Source: Salticus scenicus
Taxonomy: Eukaryota > Arthropoda > Arachnida > Araneae > Salticidae
Assembly (NCBI GenBank): GCA_963930645.1
Contig: OZ005652.1
Coordinates: forward strand, 320,166,244-320,230,243
DNA length: 64,000 nucleotides
Reading direction: 5' to 3'
In this document: one piece after another, positions 1 through 9,392 of the stretch
How positions within the stretch are numbered: the stretch's first letter is position 1
Layout of the letters: each line of letters starts with the position of its first letter
Notes under the pieces: generated by a model
What the model was told of the DNA's origin: nothing
The model's input: only the letters and a program-made list of their open reading frames with translations
Databases searched by the model: none
Translations under genes and position numbers: made by a program

Positions 1-103
1 ATTCATTCTTAATTCTATTTATTTTCATATGTAAAAAAATCATGAAATTATTTTCAGGTATTATTAAGTTACAAATAATAGCAGGAGACTTGACGTTGGA
101 ATA

Positions 104-371
104 TTAAAACAGGAATAAACTACTACGTCAGAAACGTAGTAAAGTCAATAATTCAATAAGTACTAAGTCCTAGTACTAAGTACTAGTACTAAGTACTATA
201 AGTATAGTACTTAGTACTTAGTACTATAAGTATAGTACTTAGTACTATAAGTATAGTACTATAAGTATAGTACTTAGTACTATAAGTATAAGTACTAAGT
301 ACTAGTCAATTCGTACTAAGTCAATAATTTTTCTTTGGCGTTTCTGACGTAGTAGTTTATTCCTGTTTTAA
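104..371. mobile_element. Non-autonomous DNA transposon with perfect 33-bp inverted ends
   Basis: Positions 104-136 and 339-371 are exact reverse complements of each other over 33 bp (AACAGGAATAAAC inward). Both ends begin with TTAA, so a piggyBac-type TTAA target duplication with the element inside it is the simplest reading. The interior is a palindromic minisatellite and contains no coding capacity. The perfect ends suggest a young or conversion-maintained copy. The superfamily is inferred only from TTAA. Confidence 0.7.
156..320. repeat. Palindromic TAGTACTTAGTACTATAAG minisatellite
   Basis: A roughly 19-bp unit built from TAGTACT and its own reverse complement is repeated about eight times in imperfect order. 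Because the unit is self-complementary, the block reads nearly the same on both strands. It fills the interior of the inverted-repeat element. Confidence 0.8.
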
Positions 372-711
372 TTATTAAGTTACCTTTATTATTTATTCAT
401 TCACATTATAAAAAACCTACTTTAGTGGTGCCCTCGCTGCAATATGAATTTATATCCAAAAATAAATAAGAGGTATAAAAATTAAGAAAAACTTTCGTAA
501 ATATAATAATAATGACTATCGTATATATTTTCAATGAATATTACTATAATTAATGACTGTAAATTTTCGAGAAAAAGCACATAAACTTTTTCAGGATTTT
601 AATGTTCGGCCGTAATTTTACCTTGCAGGACCTACTGTTCATGGGAGGAAATTTAAATAATAATTAATAATAGTTTTAAATAATAGTTAATAATAAATAA
701 TTTGTATTGAG
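372..711. other. AT-rich stretch, nothing recognised
   Basis: No repeat end, motif or open frame of note. There are short TTAAATAATAG-type simple repeats near 645-700. Confidence 0.6.
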
Positions 712-830
712 TGAATTTGTATAGGAAAATATAGAAGAACGTTTTATAGTGCTACATACTATAAAACGGAACTAGTTCTAAACTAAATTCTTCTTGGTGC
801 TGGGATTTTTTTTCAGCCAGTATGCTTGAC
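712..830 (-). mobile_element. Truncated 5' end of Helentron-like element
   Basis: GTATAGGAAAATATAGAAG followed by a diverged GTGCTACATACTA tail matches the right side of the element at 8084-8755, including sequence beyond its terminal motif (near 8721-8830). The body is missing, so this is a fragment lying in reverse orientation. Confidence 0.5.
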
Positions 831-1073
831 TTACTAAAATAATAATAATAATAAAAACAAAAATCCTGACTGGAAACAATTTTATGGATTTATTTTATTT
901 GGTTTTAGTTTGCTCCTTTTCCAAAAGTATGTTTCTTTGCACGAAAATTAAATGCGGTAAGAATATTGTTCTCACCATCAAATCTAATATAACTGAACTT
1001 GAACAAAATTCAAAGATAAACAAGACCTTCCGGCTTTTTCGGAAGGGTAGGTTGATTTCTTTTTCCTTATCAA

Positions 1074-3462
1074 GTAGCCGTCATTTTGTTTCAAAATGGC
1101 GGCTACAAATTATTAATGCACTTGGTAGAAATATTGATGTAGGCTATGCACATATGGAGTTTTAAGCAAATCGGTTCATAAATACACTTTTATGTGAATT
1201 TAAAATTTTCAAGTGGCCGGCGCTAGGAAAAAAAAATGGTGGGTTAAGTTGACAAATATATGAATAGGATTGTGAGATAAGTCTACTGTACACACATAGT
1301 TCGAATTAATTCAAAATCTCAAAAGTCATTGTTTTGAAAAATTAAGTGGCTCCCACTTCGATAAAAATGGCAGAGAAAGTTGCTCATCTAAGATATCGTT
1401 GCAAATTTGAAAATGTATTTTTTTTTTGTAGAAATTCTTTCAAAGAGGCTTAGTAAGTTGATAAAATGTTAGTTTCCTGCATTTCTAGTTTGTTTTAGCA
1501 TTAAAATAGTCTAATTTTACCTTAAAAACGGATTAAAAAGATCCAGTAACGCATGTAATGGATTTGGCGCCAAATTTGGCGACTTTTCCCCTATGGCGAC
1601 TTTTTTGGCGACTTTTAGCGAGAAAATACTTATTATCGATATATGGTCCATGAGTTACGTGAATTTTCTAAATTTTTGTTGTTTGAATGATAAATCCATT
1701 TTTCAACTTTGATTTGAATTGATTAAGTATTTCTAAAGTTCCAGCAAACACATCGAAGATATTTGAAGCATAGGTTACTGTCCAACTGTGGTTTAAATCA
1801 GTGCCGTGTTTCAAAAGTTATTATTATGGCAAATTTTCAAGTGGCAGTCTAAGTGGCTGCGACTTGTAAAACAAAATAGCAAAACAACTTGCCCATCGAA
1901 ATCATCCAGTACATTATTTGTACGAAAAGTTCATTGTCCAGTTCTAGTTTAAATTAAATCAGAATTTCAAAAATTATAATCATAAGAAATTTTCAGGTGG
2001 CACCACTTGTAAAAAAAAGTGGAGTGAGATGCCTAACGAACTTATCTGAGATATTTGAATGATAAATCCACTACCCAAACTTGAAGCGAATTGATTCTGT
2101 CTTACTAAAGTTACCATAATGACAAATTTTCAAGTGGCCGCCACTTGAAAATAAAATTGCGGATCAAGTCATCAAGAGAACTTATCCTAGATATTTGAAC
2201 CAAAAGTTCACTAACCAGCTTTTATTTGAATCAGTTTAGTATTTTAAAAGTTATCGTGATGGCATATTTTCAAGTGGCAGTGTGATTTCAAGTGGCTGGA
2301 ACTTAGACACAAGATGTCGGGGCAAGTTGCCTAGTGAAAACATTCAAGATAATAATATGATAATATCACTGTCAAAATTTGGTTCGATTTGAAGTATTAT
2401 TTCAAAAGTTATCGTGATTTTAAATTTTCAAGTATGAGCCTGATTTCAAGTGACCGCGCTTAACTTAAGATATCTGCCACTTTATTAAAAGTGGCGGATA
2501 TAGTTTATAAATAAACTTCATTGAGATCCTTATGTGGTCTGTATTTACATCACAATCCAAACAATTTCGGAATACGCTTTTTACAATTTAAATTTGAAAT
2601 TTTCAAGTTGTCTCCACTTGAAAACAAAATGGCGGAGCAACTTGGTTAACAAACTCATCTAAGATATTTATAAGATAAGTTAAGACACTGTTCAAATTTG
2701 GTTCCATTTGGAGTATTATTTCGGAAGTTATCATGGTTTTAAATTTTCAAGTGGTGGCCTGATTTCAAGTGGTCCCGCTTAACTTAAGATATCCACCACT
2801 TTATTAAAAATGGCGGATAAAGTACATTAATAAAGTTATTTGAGAAACTTTTGTAATCTATGTATACATCAAAATTAAAAGAAATTCGCAATACGCTTTT
2901 TACAATTTGAATTTGAAATTTTCAAGTGGTCTCCACTTGAAAACAAAATGGCGGAGCAACTTGGTTAACAAACTCATCCAAGATATTTATACGATAAGTT
3001 AACACACTATTCAAATTTGGTTCGATTTGGAGTATTCTTTCGGAAGTTATAGGGATTTAAAATTTTCAAGTGGTAGCCTGATTTCAAGTGGTCCAGCTTA
3101 ACTTAAGATATCTGCCACTTTATTAAAAATGGCGGATATAGTTTATTAATAAACTTCATTGAGATCCTTATGTGGTCTGTATTTACATCAAAATTCAAAC
3201 AATTTCGGAATACGCTTTTTACAATTTAAATTTGAAATTTTCAAGTGGTCTCCACTTGAAAACAAAATTCAAGCAAATCTTGCTTTAAATATGCTTTTTA
3301 CAATGTCGGTTTGAAATTTTCAAGTGGCTGCCACTTAAAAACAAAAAGTCGGAGCAACTTGGTTAACGAACTCATCCAAGATATTTATAAGATTAGTTCA
3401 CTGTCCAAATTTGGTTCGATTTCGAGTATTATTTCGGGAGTTATCGTGATGACAAAATTTGC
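1074..3462. repeat. Diverged satellite array with CAAGTGG/CCACTTG palindromes
   Basis: The phrase AAATTTTCAAGTGG recurs through this block (near 1200, 1830, 1990, 2125, 2262, 2602, 2921, 3239 and 3318), usually followed by its complement CCACTTGAAAA, so that many repeats carry a hairpin with arms up to 11 bp. Other shared phrases are AAAATGGCGGA, GATATTTATA and TTCGGAAGTTAT. Spacing is irregular in the older left part and becomes a regular 319 bp at the right. The left edge holds a 15-bp-arm hairpin at 1074-1106. An open frame at 884-1165 overlaps the edge but shows no domain. Confidence 0.75.
2467..3424. repeat. 319-bp higher-order tandem repeat, three copies
   Basis: AAGATATCTGCCACTTTATT-like starts lie at 2467, 2786 and 3105, an exact 319-bp spacing twice. 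Copies are similar through the TTTTCAAGTGG hairpin and the GGTTAACAAACTCATC segment. The third copy carries an extra partial unit of about 80 bp (near 3240-3330) that repeats the hairpin. Confidence 0.85.
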
Positions 3463-3465
3463 ATT

Positions 3466-3500
<35 letters not shown>

Positions 3501-3513
3501 TAGATATAGATAA
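3466..3513. repeat. (GATA)n microsatellite
   Basis: About ten TAGA/GATA tetranucleotide units run directly on the right edge of the satellite array. Confidence 0.95.
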
Positions 3514-4004
3514 ACGAAGTGATTGCAATAGGTCGATTTCTAAAGAAATCAACCTAAAAACATAAAAATTTACGTGTAAAACCGCAAGCTTTAAAAATGA
3601 ATTAGAGATTTGTTCTCAGTATTAATTAAGATGATATATTCAATGTTCATAGTTTCCTAAACTATGTCTAAACAACAATTGCGACGGAAAAGAATTCAAC
3701 TTTTAAATTTCATTTTTTTTTTTTTTTTTTTTTTTAAGTTTAAAATACGTGAAATTTCACTTAAAAGCTTTTCATGGACAAAAATATCTATCTGTTATAA
3801 TTATTTATACGTAAGAACGGATCTGCACAAAACGGAATTTATCCGCAATACGCCAAATAATACTAGTGGATCTGCAGATCATTAGCCTCAACGTCCTATT
3901 TGCATTCCTCATTACTCAGGAAATCATTATTATTTATTCCATACTAGTATATAACCCCGTCAAAAATGACGGAATGTGAAATCAGTTAAGGTAGTGAATC
4001 AACG
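3514..4004. other. AT-rich spacer with poly-T run
   Basis: Contains an imperfect palindrome near 3531-3556 (AGGTCGATTTCT and its complement) and a T-run near 3713-3735. The 73-codon frame over the T-run is not credible coding sequence. Confidence 0.5.
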
Positions 4005-4329
4005 AATGCTTTGCCAGCTTCGCTGGACACTATATTTAAAGTGCAAGTTGTACCTGACTAATGTGCAAGTTGTACATGACGGGACAATGTGCAAAATGCA
4101 CCGAACGAACAAACTATTTCTTTTAACGAAAATACCTACTAACCCTGGACGATAGGTCTAATATAACGTATCATATTATATATCGTATTTATCGTAATAT
4201 AACTCAGTACTTATTTCGCTTCCTTCTTCAATTCGTTTTAATAAGTATTTTTTATATGCATGGGCAAATTTAATATTTTATAATTTTTAATTTTTCGCAT
4301 GAAAACATTATTTTACCTTATGCCCCCCC

Positions 4330-4374
<45 letters not shown>

Positions 4375-4472
4375 ATAACTGGTAAATTTTTTTGGCAACA
4401 ATCATAAATTTAAATGTCCAATTTTGAAATTATTTTCATATTTTAATTAATTCTAAAATATGTAATCAAAAC

Positions 4473-4830
4473 CACTGAGCTGAAGAACAACTGGAGCAAA
4501 TGGTTCCAATACCTTTATACAGTGTTCGTGCGTGCCAGTTTTTCTGCAATCATTTGCCAAACCTTGCACGGCAAGCAACATTTGTCGGGTCGTCTGTTAC
4601 TCTTTAAAGAATTAAAACTAAAATCTGTATACCCTTTAAAGAATTAAAATTTAAAGTTGTAATATCATGTTTAGCACATGGTTGCCCGAACAGACAATCT
4701 TTACACAATTTTATTTTGAAATATAAAGATATCAAATGCTTTTTGCCGTGCAACGCTCGGAAGATAAACATTCAAAAAATGTACGCGAAAACCGGTCCAG
4801 CATTTCCACCAGTTGTTCTTCAGCTCAGTG
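4473..4830. mobile_element. hAT-like MITE with perfect 8-bp target duplication
   Basis: The ends are inverted over about 22 bp (CACTGAGCTGAAGAACAAC...), and the element is flanked by ATCAAAAC on both sides (4465-4472 and 4831-4838). A second internal inverted pair, TTGCACGGCAA / TTGCCGTGCAA, lies near 4567 and 4745. There is no transposase. The paralogous Helitron-like copy near 15513 keeps the unoccupied site as CTAATCAAAAATTT. The 8-bp duplication fits hAT, although P elements share that size. Confidence 0.85.
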
Positions 4831-4836
4831 ATCAAA

Positions 4837-4888
4837 ACTTCGTTACAAATAAGGTACCAAATGAAAGGTACCATATTTGTAACGAAGT
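4837..4888. repeat. 22-bp-arm hairpin
   Basis: ACTTCGTTACAAATA-AGGTACC at 4837-4858 and its complement at 4867-4888 are separated by 8 bp with one mismatch. It directly abuts the hAT MITE and overlaps its target duplication. A partial third copy of the arm follows near 4890-4915. Confidence 0.85.
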
Positions 4889-5030
4889 AACCTTAGGTAC
4901 CTTATTCGTAACCTTATTTATTTTAACTAATTTGATAACTATGACATCACAATCAACTGTTTGTTTATATCAGATAAGTACATTATCAGGATTGGAAGAA
5001 AATGATGTAATAACTATTAGCCCATAATTT

Positions 5031-5231
5031 TTATGATTGAATTTTATATTATATTTTAATTTTTTTATTTTAGAATTCCAATGGTAGCTATAAATTTTCG
5101 TTGAAATCCTTTTACATATTGAGATTAAGGGAAAAGTGTAAGCATAAAAAATGTTCAGTTTTCAAAGGTCTTTCTAATGATGTAACATTTATGCAGATTA
5201 ATTTAAAAAAAAATAAAAAATACATAGCATT

Positions 5232-5267
<36 letters not shown>

Positions 5268-5477
5268 ACCAAAAGTCTCTGTTTTGAAGCGGTCTAACCG
5301 GAATTGTTCCTAACAGATGATGCTCATTATCATCATTATATATATATATATATATATGTATATGTATAATTAACTCACCTCACTACCTAACCAGGTACGT
5401 CTCTGAGGGGGGCTACTGCCCCCCTCAAACACCGCTGTATTTTTCTCTATTTCTATCTGTAAAAATCTGTATATATA
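5031..5477. other. AT-rich spacer with poly-A and (TA)n
   Basis: Holds an A-run near 5236-5263, (TA)n near 5336-5357, and a G/C-palindromic phrase GAGGGGGGCTACTGCCCCCCTC near 5404-5425 (also found in the Helentron-like copies near 27690 and 31165, so probably another scrap of that family). Confidence 0.5.
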
Positions 5478-5636
5478 TCAGTGGCGGATCCAGAACTTGA
5501 CTTTTGGGGGGGGCTAAGATTTTTCAAAGTGTTATTCTAGACCAATAAAAAATTTACAGTTGCAATATTCAATTGCGAATGTCAGTGTTTTGGGGGGGGC
5601 TTCAGCCCCCTAGCCCCCCCCTTAAATCCGCCACTG
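5478..5636. mobile_element. hAT-like MITE, CAGTGGCGGAT ends
   Basis: The element starts CAGTGGCGGATCCAG and ends with the complement of CAGTGGCGGATTTAAG, with G-rich and C-rich subterminal runs. It is flanked by ATATATAT on both sides (an 8-bp repeat, but uninformative in AT-microsatellite context). CAGTGGCG ends are typical of hAT elements. At 159 bp it is non-autonomous. Confidence 0.75.
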
Positions 5637-6241
5637 ATATATATATTTCTTTGTATCTCACAGTCTTGTGTTAATACCTTGTAATTCAAAAATACTTGTA
5701 TAAAACTTCATATCAGATGATTGTATAATATATCAGAATCATTTTGTGTAGCTCAGTAAATTAATTTTAAATTCTATGCCAACCATTTTCCACAGGAAAC
5801 ATGCTTTTAAATATTCTAATAACGTTAAATTTATTTCATTATGTTTAAGGGAGCGTAACCGTGTTAAAATGCACTTGTGAGAAATACAATCTGTACTAGA
5901 TCGTAATGGTCCTAAATTATTCATGTGTCTCTGTGCAAGAACCACAGTTATTATACGCAGTGGCGTATGCAAGGGGGGGGTTTGGGGGTTTAAACCCCCC
6001 CCTTGACAAAATGTATGATAAGAAAAATTAGGCTGTTCCTGACATTTTTTTTCACATTTCAGGCGGAAAAAATTTATGACAGCATAGAATGTTTTTTTCT
6101 ACGAAGTGGTTTAAAATTCTGACTAACTTTTTTTTTCATTACTCTGCGATAAACACTCCTGAAAATAACTAAACCACTTCATTTGCGCGGCGCGAAACAT
6201 GTTTCTCCTGAAAACAATTCTCTGAAAGGATTTCACCTTTA

Positions 6242-6540
6242 AGTCCGGTTTCCACTATGGCTTTTTCGACGGCTTCTATTCAGAATCCTTTGATGTGGTC
6301 AGCCGGGCTCAAAACCCTCGAACGGCGTTGGAAGACCTGGTTCCAGCCCCCAGCTGAGATAATTGATGGGCCAGAGGCAGATATCTTTGTCAATTTTGCA
6401 TGCTTTCCTTTGAAGTAACTGCGCAATCTGATAAAAAAAAAAGGTTACAACTGATGACAAGACATTTGGCTCTTTGTGTGCGGAGCGTGATTAATGGTTT
6501 TTTTGGACCTGGAAGCTCCAACTCTAGTGGAAACCGGCCT
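6242..6540. mobile_element. PIF/Harbinger-like MITE nested in hAT
   Basis: The left end AGTCCGGTTTCCACTA and the complement of the right end AGGCCGGTTTCCACTA match at 15 of 16 positions, and TTA flanks both sides (6239-6241, 6541-6543), as expected for Harbinger TWA duplications. It is markedly richer in GC than its surroundings. No transposase is visible. Confidence 0.7.
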
Positions 6541-6904
6541 TTACGAGTTCATACTCAAGGACAAGAGGGGTCGACCATATGGGGAAGGGGTGACCATTGA
6601 AGTAGTGACCTTGAAGGAGTGACCCAAACAATACCCCAACAGTAGAAGACATTTTAAATGAACTAGCGAAAACTTCTCGTCGATTAGACTTCGCTCTGTA
6701 AATAAGAAAATTCAATGAAATATTTTGCGCAACTATGTATTGAATTTTATGTTTTGTGTAGCAGTTTGTACAGGCTCTAAGTTATTCGTCGCTAATTAAA
6801 GATTTTTTAGTTTGATTTTCTAATTGGTGAGTTTGTTTTACTATTTTTCATTTTCTTACTCTTATTTTCGGCAAGTAATTATGATATTTTAAAAGATTGT
6901 TAAA

Positions 6905-7030
6905 CTTAATTAAAAATAAACTTAATTAAACTTAATTAAACCTAATTAAACTTAATTAAACTTAATTCAACCTACTTAAACTTAAATAAACTTAATTAAA
7001 CTTAATTAAACCTAATTAAACTTAATTAAA
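6905..7030. repeat. CTTAATTAAA decamer tandem array
   Basis: About twelve copies of a 10-bp unit with occasional CCTAATTAAA variants lie inside the hAT element, just before its C-run terminus. Confidence 0.9.
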
Positions 7031-7459
7031 AATTTGGAAGGACGAACCCCCCCCTTGGAAAAATCCTGGATACGCCACTGATTATACGCATCAATTTAGG
7101 ATGATTACAGAATGCCATCGGAATTCTTTTGTATGGTCCTGTAAGGAAATTATTTAGCCTATGCTTACCTTTTTCTACAGAAAACATGCTTTTAAGCATC
7201 TCAATAATGTATGCCAAATTCATTTTGTTGTATTCATTATAAGCGCGTTCAAATACGCTTAAGTTAAAAAAAAAATGTCCATAGGCTTTAATGTTATGAT
7301 ATTCTCTTGTCTGTCCCTGTAAAGGAACCATAAACATTATATACACCATAAAAAAATATTCAATTTATTCTGTATATATTGTGAAGATTTGTCCATGGCT
7401 TTTTTACGAAAAAATGTGTAGGAGAGCATACACAAAATTCAAATGAAAGTTTGAATGCA

Positions 7460-7945
7460 CTTGTTTGGAAATTTTGTCCAAAGGCATCTGGTTTGGGAAA
7501 GAAAATTGTACAAATTGCTGTTAATGAAGCAAATCTGTGCTTTAATGAAGTGCAATGCGGTCGCTTAAATGTTATGAAAAAAATTGGATTTCGAATTGGT
7601 GAAAATTGTTCTCTTACATAACTGAATGTGACATAAAAAGAAGAAACGCTGCTGAAAAGAAAGCCCTAGCATGTACAATTGAAGCTCGTACAGTCGGTAA
7701 CAAAAGTGTCCGAACACTAGCAAAAATTCCTATGCGAAAAAAGTACACTTCATACGGTTTTGTTAAATAAATCCTCATGGAATCATGTTCTCACACTGAC
7801 TAAGGACGGGATTCGACAAGGATTTATTTAACAAAACCGTATGAAGTGCACATTTTTTACATAGGATTTTTTGCTACTGTTCAGACACATTTTTACCGAC
7901 TGTAGAGCCGAACGAAGTTTAGCGTCTGGCTAGATTTGATCCTGG
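7460..7945 (+). pseudogene. Transposase-related C-terminal fragment, interrupted by a MITE
   Basis: One frame from about 7460 reads LVWKFCPKASGLGKKIVQ and continues through NVMKKIGFRIGENCS. After one frameshift it reads KRRNAAEKKALACTIEAR up to the MITE insertion at 7691. Across the insertion the frame resumes as RAERSLASG and stops. The WKFCPK and xxRRNAAEKKA...EARRAER style is seen at the ends of DNA-transposon proteins from arthropods and cnidarians, but the family is not identified. Frameshifted, stop-containing and broken by an insertion, so not functional. Confidence 0.4.
7691..7902. mobile_element. Palindromic Tc1/mariner MITE, copy 1
   Basis: It starts CAGTCGGTAACAAAAGTG, ends with the complement, and is flanked by TA on both sides. 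The two halves are almost fully complementary (about 100-bp arms around a short centre), so the transcript would be one long hairpin. This copy splits the transposase-like pseudogene. Confidence 0.9.
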
Positions 7946-8060
7946 GTTCTTTGGATTAGAAATAAAACGACATACCTCTGGACAAATGGTTATCCGTCGG
8001 TATGATCTGATAATATATCCTAAGAAATGGCGTTCGCTACCCCACTCCCCTTCCAGCGAG
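7909..8060 (+). repeat. Left copy of a module ending in a conserved ATGGCGTTCGCTA
   Basis: GGCTAGATTTGATCCTGGG, CGACATACCTCTGGACAAA and CCTAAGAAATGGCGTTCGC match 8899-9024 in order. The two copies flank the Helentron-like element at 8084-8755. In this copy the frame after the ATG degenerates. Confidence 0.6.
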
Positions 8061-8083
8061 TACAATGCATGAGAGCATTTTTT

Positions 8084-8755
8084 ACTTTCTTCTATATTCA
8101 ATAGAAGAAAGTATTGGATTCGTAAAAAATTTCGACCACGGGTTTTTGATGAATTTACACGTTTTGAGAGCTGTAGAACACGATTTTATCATTTTTAGAA
8201 AATGTCTGTCTGTCTGTGTGTGTGTGTGACAAAATTTTGTGGCAACTGTATCTCAGGAACTACTGCACAGAATTTCATTCAAATTAGTATGTAGTTGCAC
8301 CTTGACATAAATTAGTGCCTATCAACTTTTGGTAAAAATTGTTTTACAGGTTGCGTTGCCATCCCGCTTTTCCTAAATTTTTAACATGGTGATATAGGAC
8401 AAAATTTTGTATAAATGTGCATAAAGAGAATTATTTTTTAGTAATCATTATGAAATTTACAAGAATTATTTATAATAGAGATACTCAACTGGGAAAATTT
8501 TTTTGTATGTGCAAGAGCCTCGCCAACCCCCCCCCCCCCCTTCGCTGGGGGGAAGTCCCCCTCGAGGGGAGTAAATTTTCAAGATGGGTATCTTTCGAAA
8601 GGTCTCGTCAATACCTTTAAAACGAATGGTTGAACTATAAACCTGTGATAATTTAAAACAAAGTTATCGATTCTTTTTTTACTTTTAACGGAAAAAAAAA
8701 AAAATCGTTTTTTTTTTTTTTTTAAGAATTTGTATAGGAAAATATAGAAGAAAGT
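8084..8755 (-). mobile_element. Helentron-like non-autonomous element (HINE), TTCTATA subfamily
   Basis: The left terminus is a hairpin, ACTTTCTTCTAT plus its perfect 12-bp complement (8084-8112). The right terminus carries a single copy, AATATAGAAGAAAGT (8741-8755). Inside are a GTCTGTCTGTGTGTG microsatellite near 8206-8228, a CCCCCTCGAGGGG palindrome near 8560-8572, and the ATACCTTTAAAACGAATGG block shared with 28380, 31455 and 34720. One single-copy motif and one hairpin copy at opposite ends, plus a microsatellite, is the known layout of Helentron-associated elements. No protein is encoded. Confidence 0.65.
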
Positions 8756-8898
8756 TTTGTGGTGCCCACAACATACTAGTTTTCTCAGTACTCTTCGTTG
8801 CTGGATTTTTTGGTTGAATAGTGCTGCCATTTATTGTACCAGGTTGAAGTTGTTTTTCTGTTGCGGGTTTTATTTGCACGTCTGGGAATCACCAATTT

Positions 8899-9126
8899 GG
8901 CGTCCGGCTGGATTTGATCCTGGGTTCTTTAGATTAGAACGACATACCTCTGGACAAAAAGTTAGATCGGTACAAAAGTCTATCGGTAAGATCTGATAGT
9001 CTGTCCTAAGAAATGGCGTTCGCTATAGAAAGGCTAAAAAAAGTAGCCAATGAGATTATGCAACTAAAGAAGGATGTATTTATGCTCCAGGAGAATTTTA
9101 ATCATCTGAATAAATCTATTTATTAA
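8899..9126 (+). repeat. Right copy of the ATGGCGTTCGCTA module
   Basis: It repeats the 7909-8060 module, from GGCTGGATTTGATCCTGGG through CCTAAGAAATGGCGTTCGC. Unlike the left copy it runs on into a short intact frame. Confidence 0.6.
9013..9126 (+). other. 37-codon coiled-coil-like open frame
   Basis: ATG at 9013 opens MAFAIERLKKVANEIMQLKK, continues with a leucine/isoleucine heptad-like spacing and stops at 9124-9126. The start context is conserved in the module copy at 8022, where downstream sequence differs. I do not recognise a family. It could be the remnant start of a repeat-encoded protein, and chance cannot be excluded for so short a frame. Confidence 0.2.
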
Positions 9127-9392
9127 ATTATTTGCTTTTATAGTGTAATGTTAACTTTGAAACGGTTTTTCTCAAAACTGCATATTTTCACATCTCGCGC
9201 ACTCTAATTTACAAACTAATTATCACAGAATTTTAAAATTTTACACACTACTACATTTCACGTATGTGATCAGGTTATACCTAAATTTAGGTTAATATTT
9301 GTCATAGAATTTTTTTTTTGAAAACTTAAATCTGAAACTTTTTGTAAATGTTATTGACTAATTAAAAAAAATTGGTATGAAACAACCACACG
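9127..9392. other. AT-rich spacer, nothing recognised
   Basis: No end motif or open frame of interest. Confidence 0.5.

Larger units (their letters stand above)
4005..5030 (-). mobile_element. Degenerate Helitron-like copy
   Basis: The left edge GCTTTGCCAGCTTCGCTGG is a decayed version of the terminal motif at 14041 and 15661. The segment 4240-4470 (GCATGGGCAAATTTAAT, CGCATGAAAACATTATTTT, TTTTGGCAACAATCA) aligns with 14500-14690 and 15330-15510. An (AT)n tract sits at 4331-4371 and a hAT MITE interrupts it at 4473. The right boundary is not certain. Confidence 0.45.
5958..7080. mobile_element. 1.1-kb hAT element with 8-bp target duplication
   Basis: It begins CAGTGGCGTATGC plus a G-run and ends with a C-run followed by GGATACGCCACTG. 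ATTATACG is duplicated exactly at 5950-5957 and 7081-7088. No transposase frame is preserved, so it is non-autonomous. Its interior has picked up a Harbinger-like MITE and a decamer array. Confidence 0.9.
5745..7349 (+). repeat. Two diverged tandem repeats split by a hAT element
   Basis: The segment 5765-5835 (CTATGCCAACCATTTTCC, AACATGCTTTTAA) matches 7155-7230 (CTATGCTTACCTTTTTC, AACATGCTTTTAAGC). The right copy also has a TGTCCCTGTAAAGGAACC phrase near 7310 shared with the Helentron-like copies near 28640 and 31700. The hAT element landed between or within these older repeats. Confidence 0.5.

Noticed and set aside
884..1165. 93-codon open frame
   Set aside because: No recognisable domain. 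It ends within satellite-like sequence and contains two short hairpins (near 1026-1047 and 1074-1106), so it is more likely a chance frame.
4716..5027. 103-codon open frame
   Set aside because: It runs across the hAT MITE boundary and the adjacent hairpin, so the translation joins unrelated sequences.
7026..7349. 107-codon minus-strand frame, the longest in the window
   Set aside because: It crosses the hAT terminus at 7080 into older repeats; the peptide has no domain.
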